A stretch of 64,000 nucleotides of DNA from Wuchereria bancrofti (Eukaryota; Nematoda; Chromadorea; Rhabditida; Onchocercidae). The notes under the pieces were generated by a model that was not told where the DNA came from, did no database searches, and saw only the letters and a program-made list of their open reading frames with translations. Position 1 is the stretch's first letter; the number at the start of each line of letters is the position of its first letter. This document shows, one piece after another, positions 56,323 through 64,000 of this stretch. Both the position numbers and the translations under genes were made by a program. The stretch is taken from assembly GCA_005281725.1 (NCBI GenBank), contig SSBO01000009.1, positions 2,717,536 through 2,781,535 on the forward strand. The letters are read 5' to 3'.

Positions 56323-58259
56323 ATGCCTTTCAAGCGACCATTGGGAGAACGAATTGAAAATAAAACTTTGCCAAATTTCATACGCGTGAGTCTTTCTCTT
56401 GACTTTTCTTAAGTAAAAATTCCACTTTTGAAGAAAACTAAAATGAAATAAAGTGAATAGTAAAGGAAAAGTCTAAAATATAATTGTTGACAGACATAAC
56501 ATCAAGTACTAATTAAATAATTGTAATTTTTGATTTTAACTAAAATTCAGGTTTTTTATGGAAATTATTTTTTAAAAAAAAAGACAGAAAATAATCATTC
56601 ATATTAGTTTCAAATTGTCATAATCACACATTTTGAAATTAAAATTTTAGAAATGCTACATTTGTACTTCAAATGCTATATCTATACTTAAAAATAAATT
56701 GAAAATAAAATTTGAAAGCATTTTTGATAAAATTATTTTGCAGCCACTTCAAGATAAACGTGTGGTAGTTGGTCAAAATGTGCTACTAGAATGTCAGGTG
56801 GCAGGTCATCCTGATCCGGTTGTAAAATGGCTTAAAGACGATCATGACGTTACACAATGTCCTGATTACGAGGTTAGTTCCATATTCAAAATTTTTTTTC
56901 ATTCATTTTTAGCCTCCTTATTTTCATTCTTTTCTCAATTTCTATCCATTCTTTCTATTGCAGTTTTCAATTCCTATAATTGTTAGTTATCGTAAGAAAA
57001 TTTTTTAGCTTATAAATTTGTAAAATTTATAGAAAATTATTTATTAAATTAGATATTCTCTGTAGATCAATTAATAGATCAAAACAAATAAATCAAATAG
57101 ATTAAAAAATAATAAAACATTTTTTTTTTTAGTGCGATATCATTCTTAACACAGCAATTAACAATTATATTTCTTTGAATGAATTAAAGTTGTTGAGATT
57201 TAGAGAGGAATATTAAATATCTGAGTTATATCATTGTCACTGATAACCAAAAAAAAATTTTAATTTTTTTCTTTTTTTGATTTTTTAATTTATAATATAG
57301 CTAATAAAGTGATTAAATTTTGTTTTGTTTTTTTTTCAACTTTTTGAAAAAAAAATTGATTGGAATGGATTGTTTTATAATTATTTTCCTAGAAATAGTC
57401 AAAAGAAAAAAGAAGCAAAATAAGAGAAAATAATATTACCAAAGGAAAAAACAAACAAACAAATAAACAAATTAAGATAAAACTAATGAAAAGTTTGCTA
57501 ACAATTCTTTTTCTCTATCGAACAGATCCAATTTCTCATTCATTCGTATTTATCTTTTGAGTTTGCATAATTACTTATTTCTATTTGCTTTGTTTTTCTT
57601 TTTACTTACTTCTATTTACTTTGTTAATTGAACATTGTAATGTCGCAGATTTTTTCTTTCAAATTACACATCAAATAATAAATTTTCTAAACAAATTAAA
57701 GCTTAATTTAATTTAAATAGAAATTTAACACATTTCAAGGATAATTATTGCAAACATATTTTAAATATTATAATACAAAGTAAAATTATGAAAAAATAAA
57801 AAAATTATGAAAACTCACCGTTACGTATGTTCTTTTCGTTGTTGTTGTCGTTGTTGTTGTCGTCGTTGTTGTTGTCGTTGTTGTTGTTGTTGCTGTTGTT
57901 GTTGTTGTTGTTGTTGCTATTGTTGCTATTGTTGCATGTATTACTTATTCAAATTAAATTTGCGCAAATCTTAAATTTGGGAATCTCAGCAAGGCAAGGC
58001 AATAAAAGTGACAATCATAAAATCTCACAAACAAATAATCATAAATTTCAGATATTTCAAAAACTGAAAATCAATAAGAATAAGTATTTCAGATTTCAAG
58101 TATTGGTGTTAAGCATCATTTAGCAATTAAAAATGTGCAAGCATCCGACAACGGTCGTTTTACGGTTCAAGCAATGAATGCAGCTGGTATTAAGCAGTCT
58201 ACTTGTATGCTTATTGTTGCACCAGCGCCAACACCTATTCCAGGCGCAAAAAGTGTTGC
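56323..58259 (+). CDS. Kettin/titin-like exons 1-3: first Ig domain
   Basis: ATG 56323 starts MPFKRPLGERIENKTLPNFI, a short basic N-terminus, followed by Ig1 (about residues 20-108). LLECQVAGHPDPVVKWLKDD carries the B-strand Cys and the core Trp. SDNGRFTVQAMNAAG is the F strand, with Val in place of the second Cys. After the domain comes a Pro/Ala-rich linker (APAPTPIPGAKS). Exon 3 must end at 58259 (GC|GTTAGT, phase 2) for exon 4 to stay in frame. The more obvious GTATTT at 58264 would be phase 0 and fail. Confidence 0.8.
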
Positions 58260-61200
58260 GTTAGTATTTGTTTATTTATTTTTTTACTACTATTTAAGTT
58301 TTCCAATTTTTTTTAAAATTTAATTTTTTTCTAAAAAATTTTGTAATTAAACTTTTAAATTTGTTTAAATTTTCTTAGTTAAAAATTATTTTTACAATTT
58401 TTTTTTTATTTTTAGTTTTATTTTTTTTTGATGCACAACATATTTTTGGTTATAGTTATTGTAGTTATAAATTAATTTTAACCAAGAAAATTTAATTAGT
58501 AACAAAAAATTATAGTTATAAAGTTATCACAGCATGTAAAATTTATCAAAGCTTTATAAATTATAATTTATTTTAGTATTTTCAAAAATATTACAGTTTA
58601 TTTATTTATGAATTTTGAGCTAAAGTTATAATTAATTAAAGTATGATGAAATAAGAAAGAAATTTATGCAAATTAAGAAAGAAATTGAAATAGGCAGTGC
58701 ATTTTATGGTATTGTTTAATTAATTAGTATTATAAGCTCTTCTCATATTATTATTCAATAATATAAAATGATATCATCAACAAGAAATGTATTTGCATTG
58801 AATGATTAAATAGTCTAAATTTTATTTCAATTTCATTTTTTATTGTTTACATATTAAATAAGTAAAAAATGCTTTTATAATTTTAATGTTTTATTGTAAA
58901 AAATTCATTTTTCTTCCGAAATATCTTCATAATGAATACAATAAAATTCACTAAGTTTAAAATGATTATACCAAGTGGAAAAGTTTTATTGAATATAATT
59001 GTTAATTAATTATTTGATGATTATATGCATGCCATTTGCGTATAATATAATTTATTTGATTTAGTGAAGTAAAACTTTTTAACAAATATAATTTAATTTT
59101 TATTCCTTTTATAGAAATTCACCAGCACCACCACAAACGCCTATTGGTCCTTCAGCGCCAATTTTTCTCAAAGATTTAAAAAATTCACCGTTGAAACCTG
59201 GTTCACAGATTATATTAGAGGCACGTGTGGTTGGTCACCCGGAACCACACGTGGAATGGTTTAAAAATGGTTCATCAATTAATAATTATCGGTTTGTTTC
59301 GTTTTCTTCAATCATTTAAAATTTAATATTTCATTGAATTTAATTATCGATGATTGTTTTTAATCAATCAATCAATCAGATCAATTAAAAATTTTATGTT
59401 TATACAATATTAACAATGACATTCAGATTTGATTTGAAAATATAAATTATCAATTCATAAAGAAAAGAATAATGGATAAAAAATAAAAAATAAAATGTCA
59501 TCTCATTAACTCATATAATTGCTATCAAATCTAAGTTCTTCACTGTTTTAAGAATTCAATGTTTCTGTAAATTTTCTCTTATAAAATAAAAGAGAATTTT
59601 TTTGATATTTCACAATTTCTTTCTTTCAAAATCTTTTATTGGATATTACTTGCTTAGTAGTAGTAATTAAAAATAAATACAGAAACATTATCAATTTGAA
59701 TAGCTTTATGAAAAAAGTATTAAACTAATTCCATTCCAATTTTTATAAGTCTTACGTCAATAACGTTACGTCAATACGTTTAATTGTAGACTAATAAACT
59801 TTTCATCCAATTATCCATGATGAGATGAGTTTTGAAAAATCAAAATAAAATTGGCTATCAATTTAGAGGACTGTTAGCTTACAAATTCTTATCAGAAGGG
59901 AAATAAAAATTCAAGCAGCAGCTGTCCAAATTATTTAAATCGTTACTTTAAAAAAAAAATCTTTTTACAAATTTTTAAAATTTTATTTATGTATTTATTT
60001 ATTCGAACAATTTCTTTTTTTATTTGCTATAAAGATTTATTTCTGTGTTAGTTTTAAAATAAAAGTGATGGTTTTTTCTTTTTTTAGGATCGCATATTTT
60101 TTAATGCCAATATCAGAAACAATAAACATTTCAGTTATTTAATTCTATTAATGATTCTATTCAAATGATATATGATTTTAGTATTTTCTATGAAAATTTT
60201 TTTCTTTTTCACAATTTTGCGGAAAGAATTATGATTATTGATAGGTGAAATTGGTGATGAAATTAAAGAAATGAATGAAATTAAACGAGAAGAATATTCC
60301 TTCGTCATTTTATTATTTAAATAAAGTCATAAATTCAAATGCTTTAAATATACTTGGCGACTTTGACAATTATTTCGTGCGAATCCACAAAAGATTTAAT
60401 TTAAATAACAGTTATAAATTGAAGGAGCAAGATAATTTTAGGATGATTTCATCTTCTTAAAATTATTTTCGCCTCATAAAAAAACGGATGAACTTGAACT
60501 AGAAATTCTCTAAATTTTGTGAATTTATTAAATTAAATACAGTAACACATCAAAACGGAACAAAAAAAAAGAAAAAAAGAAAACGAAATTAATTAAAATG
60601 AAAATTTTGTTTAGTGTGAAAACAGAATATGACACTCGAACAGGTATTTGTGCGTTAATTATACCTCAAATGTTCGCTGATGATATTGGCGAATATACAT
60701 GTCGAGCGAATAATGCGCATGGAGTTGCCGAATCATCCGCAAAGGTATGTATTTCGTCAATTAATTAGAAGGTTTTTTAATTGTTAATTTATTTGCATAT
60801 GATATTAAATAAAGTTATTGGAGAATAAATCTAAATTTTTATTTTTTACCAAAATTTAGTATTTTGATAAAGTTTTAGCAACGTTGAAAATGAATTGAAA
60901 AGGAATGAATTACAATGAAATAATAGTTAAACTAATTTATTATAGTTAGATTAGACCTGAATTGAATTAGATTTAAAAAAGTAATAAATTAATAAGTAGC
61001 TATTATTGATTTTTATCATATCTCTCTTTTTTTTAAAAAAATATCACTGTATTTTAGCACTAAATTTTTTATTTATACAATATTTTGGAGAGAATTTTAT
61101 AAAAATTTACTGTAATTTGATTTAAAAAAAAAAATTTTATATCAAATTTATTTGATTTTATTTTAAAGTTAATGCCACGAGATGAATTCGAGAAATGGTT

Positions 61201-62742
61201 TTATGAGCAACAATCATTGATTACAACCGAACGAAAGCAAGCTATGCTTGCACAATCACAAAAGCAAAAGCCAGGTAACATCTGATAATAAACATTCATT
61301 ATCAGTGAGAATTAGTACGTGATAAGGTTTAATATATCAATCATAAAATATGAAATTAAAAAGTTGAGAAAGCAATAAAATTCAAATTTTTTTTTTAAAA
61401 ATTTTGCCTTTTTACAAATGTTTTGTAAAATATATATAAATAAAAAAAAAAAACATATGAATAATTTACAGAAACAAATTTTCCAATCACACGGACAACA
61501 TTCCAACAACGACAAAGTGTCATTCAGCAACGTCCAGCAACTATTGCAGAACGTCAAACGAAATTTGTTCAAAATGGCACTTTTGATTGTGATAGCACTA
61601 CTGAAATTGTAAGTTGATATTATCAGTTTCTTATAAAATGAAATAAATGTAAAAGTAATTTTTGCTTTAAGTATTAACTTTTTGTTAATTGATTAAAATG
61701 ATAGGAAAAGCTTCCACTTCTTTTAGCTTACCTGGGAAAAAGATAAATGATAAGAAATGATATACAGTGGTCATTTATTCCGTCTAATTTACTACAGTGC
61801 AATATTATGGGAAATCTTAAGCCTAAAATCATATTTACTTTAATCAATTTAAGCAAAATTCGAATCATTAATTATTTATCATTTATCAATTATTATTGCT
61901 ATGATTAAAAACAGATTATCAAAATAATTTTTTGATCAATAATATTTACTATTAAATTGAAACTATTAAGCATAAAGTATGTAACATAATTATATATTTG
62001 TTGAAGTTATTAAGGATTAAATTTAAATCAAACAATTACGATATTTCTTTGATAATTATTATCTTTTTTTAAGGCTTATTGTAATTCTCTTTCTTTTTTT
62101 TTAGCCTTGGGGTCTTAGTGAAAGTGAAACAGAAGCAGAACTTGCGTCAATTGATTCACGTGGTTTTGGCGGACCGCCACGAATACAAACACCGCTAAAA
62201 GATTTAAGATTAACGGAAGGCACCGATGCTCTATTACAGTGCAATATTACGGGAAATCCTAAACCTAAGGTAGTATTGTGGTACTTTTAGCAATTTAAAT
62301 CAAATTCAAATTATTATTGTTATTACTAAGAATTGATTATTGATGAATTCTCGAATTCTGAAACATTTGGTACCTTTTTTTTTGCAGAAAAAAATAATAA
62401 TAAGTTTGATTATTTCAAGTATTAGATAAATTTAAACTAATCTTTTATTAAAGTTTATTTTTTGCTCAAATACTTTTTATGAGATAAAAATGTGAGTTAT
62501 CAAATCTTTAATGATTGATTAATTAATTAGTTAATTAATTAAGCACAGTTGAAATTTCAGCAATGTTAAATGCTATTTGTTTGCAGATAACGTGGTTAAA
62601 GAATGGAAAAATTGTGGATGTGATTAATTCAAAAGGAATGATGACCCTATTTAAGGGATCTCTGGTACTTATGAAGATTTCATCAGTGGTACCTAAGGAT
62701 AGTGGTGAATACACACTTACTGCGGAAAATTATTATGGAAAG
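56323..62742 (+). CDS. Titin/kettin (Sallimus)-family Ig protein, N-terminal part
   Basis: Nine exons join in frame: 56323-56385, 56744-56872, 58093-58259, 59115-59291, 60615-60744, 61169-61274, 61472-61608, 62105-62269, 62587-62742 (1230 nt, 410 codons). The gene continues past the window. It encodes three I-set Ig domains separated by a Pro-rich and a long charged linker. Each Ig keeps only one of the two usual disulfide Cys, as in intracellular muscle Ig domains. The linker starting RDEFEKWFYEQQSLITTERK and the segment SESETEAELASIDSRGF resemble regions of the titin Z-disc end. The best candidates are nematode kettin (ketn-1) or the N-terminus of ttn-1. These anchor thin filaments/I-bands near dense bodies. 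I cannot choose between them, so no symbol is given. UNC-89 or twitchin are less likely because the Z-disc-type linkers match titin. Confidence 0.78.
57838..57937. repeat. GTT/GTC trinucleotide repeat in intron 2
   Basis: About 100 bp of GTTGTTGTCGTTGTTGTT-type repeat in the intron between exons 2 and 3 of the kettin/titin-like gene. The Leu-rich open frame over it (57827-58123) is an artefact. Confidence 0.92.
59115..60744 (+). CDS. Kettin/titin-like exons 4-5: second Ig domain
   Basis: Residues about 120-222. After NSPAPPQTPIGPSAPIFLKD comes Ig2: VVGHPEPHVEWFKNG (core Trp), the RTGICALIIPQMFADD strand, and GEYTCRANNAHG (F-strand Cys). The B-strand Cys is replaced (ILEARV). The sequence from the HVEW strand to FADDxGEYT is strikingly like a titin Z-disc Ig. 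The intron 59292-60614 (1.3 kb) contains a small Asn/Lys-rich frame (60275-60460) that I do not consider coding. Confidence 0.82.
61169..61608 (+). CDS. Kettin/titin-like exons 6-7: charged inter-Ig linker
   Basis: Residues about 223-303. LMPRDEFEKWFYEQQ, then a Lys/Gln/Glu-rich probable helix (TTERKQAMLAQSQKQKP), then a Gln/Arg/Thr-rich segment (QQRQSVIQQRPATIAERQ) ending STTEI. Position and composition match the linker after a titin Z-disc Ig (ADYELLMKSQQEM in vertebrates). The ORF that starts at 61418 reads through the true acceptor in another frame and is a shadow. Confidence 0.75.
62105..62742 (+). CDS. Kettin/titin-like exons 8-9: third Ig domain
   Basis: Residues about 304-410. PWGLSESETEAELASIDSRG precedes Ig3: LRLTEGTDALLQCNITG (B-strand Cys), ITWLKNGKIV (core Trp, at an exon boundary) and DSGEYTLTAENYYGK (F strand, Leu instead of Cys). 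The last strand lies in the next exon, beyond the window. If the donor GTTAAA at 62743 is not used, the frame reads on for 11 codons (VKCFLKLKICI), then TGA at about 62776. Confidence 0.78.
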
Positions 62743-64000
62743 GTTAAATGTTTTTTAAAGTTAAAAATTTGCATCTGATATTAAACTCTTGAACTCTTCT
62801 AAGACGTTTGATTAAATGATAAAAGAGATAAAATTGCTGATATAATTTATGATGCACTTAATATTCAATCAAAAAAGTTTACTCTAACAGTTTTATGAGA
62901 ATTCACTTAATTTGCTATGAAAATTCATTTCAAATTTCTGCTCGAATTAAATTAAATTTTTTGTCTATTCATATTGATTTATAATTATTACTATTACGTG
63001 ATGCTAATCATCATTAATTAAGCGTTATCATATCTGATCTATTCACAGTATCAATACATATGAAATACTCTTACTTAGCGATGTTCATCATCATTATCAT
63101 CATTAATTAAACCTTATCAATATATATGAAGCATTCGATGATACTAATCATCGTTATCACCACTAACTAAGCCTTATCATACCTGACCTCATTTAGTACA
63201 TCAGTACAGATGATATACTTTTACTTAATGATACCTATCACCGTTATCACCACTAACTAAGCCTTATCATACCTGACCTCATTTAGTATATCAGTACAGA
63301 TGATATACTTTTACTTAATGATACCTATCACCGTTATCACCACTAACTAAGATTTATCATACCTGACCTCATTTAGTACATCAGTACAGATGATATACTT
63401 TTACTTAATGATACCTATCATCGTTATCACCACTAACTAAGCCTTATCATACCTGACCTCATTTAGTATATCAGTACAGATGATATACTTTTACTTAATG
63501 ATACCTATCATCGTTATCACCACTAACTAAGCCTTATCATACCTGACCTCATTTAGTATATCAGTGCAGATGATATACTTTTACTTAATGATACCTATTA
63601 TCGTTATCACCACTAACTAAGCCTTATTATTTAATCGTTGGAACAGTGTTTGCTCAGGAGATATGAGTTATCCTTCTGCTTATATTTTTGCAGCAATTGA
63701 ATCATAAGTTGTTTTTTGCCTTGATGACTCATAAAAAGGAAAACGAACAAATTTTAGAGCTAAAAATCCAGATGGAATTTGAAATAGTTTAGTCAGACTA
63801 ATTTTATCTAAAGAAAAGAAAAAAAATTCTGAACTGATTTTGCAGAAAAATTCAAAGCCATCGATTGTAAAGTGCTATCAAAAATCTTTATGACTTCTAT
63901 GATTTTAACTGATGAATTGATGAATGTCTTAACTTTTGTTATTTATGAAAAATAGAAGCTTACTAATATGCTTCAGCATATTAACACTAAAATGTGAAAC
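62743..64000 (+). other. Intron of the kettin/titin-like gene, open at window end
   Basis: No further Ig exon recognised before the window ends. It includes the 90-bp minisatellite at 62998-63630. Confidence 0.55.
62998..63630. repeat. 90-bp tandem repeat array
   Basis: ACCTGACCTCATTTAGTA starts at 63181, 63271, 63361, 63451 and 63541, exactly 90 bp apart. Copies differ by a few bases (TACATCAG versus TATATCAG, ACCG versus ATCG). Older, diverged copies precede them from about 62998. Each unit has several TTATCA (TGATAA on the other strand) motifs. Confidence 0.94.

Noticed and set aside
57827..58123. Leu-rich 98-codon ORF
   Set aside because: It is produced by the GTT/GTC repeat. It reads across the true acceptor of exon 3 in the wrong frame.
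63694..63794. Possible next exon of the kettin/titin-like gene after TTTTTGCAG
   Set aside because: A phase-0 frame is open for about 32 codons, but it does not resemble the last Ig strand or a linker and has no convincing donor before TAG.

Overview
The window is AT-rich eukaryotic DNA with long introns, poly-T tracts and short exons that end in GT and begin after TTTTCAG- or TTTTTAG-like acceptors. The two recognisable genes are a neurexin and a muscle titin/kettin-type Ig protein. Intron style, extreme AT content and abundant minisatellites suggest a nematode, most likely a spirurid/filarial one. That placement is inference, because no species-specific marker is visible. No rRNA, tRNA, CRISPR array, prokaryotic operon or complete transposon was recognised.

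Layout. 1-9195 is a non-coding 5' flank with an 89-bp higher-order minisatellite. 9196-51406 (+) is a complete alpha-type neurexin gene (nrx-1) that I could reconstruct as 31 exons joining in a single frame: 7155 nt, 2384 codons plus stop if the first ATG of exon 1 is used. Domain order is LNS1-EGF1-LNS2-LNS3-EGF2-LNS4-LNS5-EGF3-LNS6, then a stalk, one transmembrane helix and a cytoplasmic tail ending in a PDZ ligand (EWYV). LNS1 to LNS6 lies in about 16 kb; the stalk exons are spread over introns of 8.0, 5.0 and 9.6 kb. 51407-56322 is intergenic. 56323-62742 (+) is the 5' part (nine exons, 410 codons, open at the window end) of a titin/kettin-family gene with three I-set Ig domains and charged linkers. 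62743-64000 is intron with a 90-bp minisatellite.

The most interesting content is in the neurexin. Its extracellular stalk is carried largely by one very large exon (exon 28, up to 525 codons) rich in Thr/Ser/Asn, with many N-glycosylation sequons and a 27-nt coding repeat. This exon has three good 5' splice sites, all in phase 1, so stalk length could be set by alternative donor choice. The neighbouring small exon keeps an acidic Cys-loop and a Ser-Gly site similar to vertebrate neurexin stalks. Introns fall at positions corresponding to vertebrate alternative splice sites 1-4. Exon 1 encodes an unusual ~300-residue extension before the hydrophobic signal-like core.

Two assembly problems need care. 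A 21-N gap at 31741-31761 has the same 145 bp on both sides. A single N at 46928 separates two nearly identical ~1.59-kb copies (45339-46927 and 46941-48528) that include the first part of exon 28. Both look like uncollapsed overlapping contig ends. The upstream partial exon-28 copy is therefore probably not a real exon.

The two genes share orientation but have unrelated roles: synaptic adhesion and muscle I-band/Z-disc structure. Nothing here argues for an operon, since the intergenic gap is about 4.9 kb.
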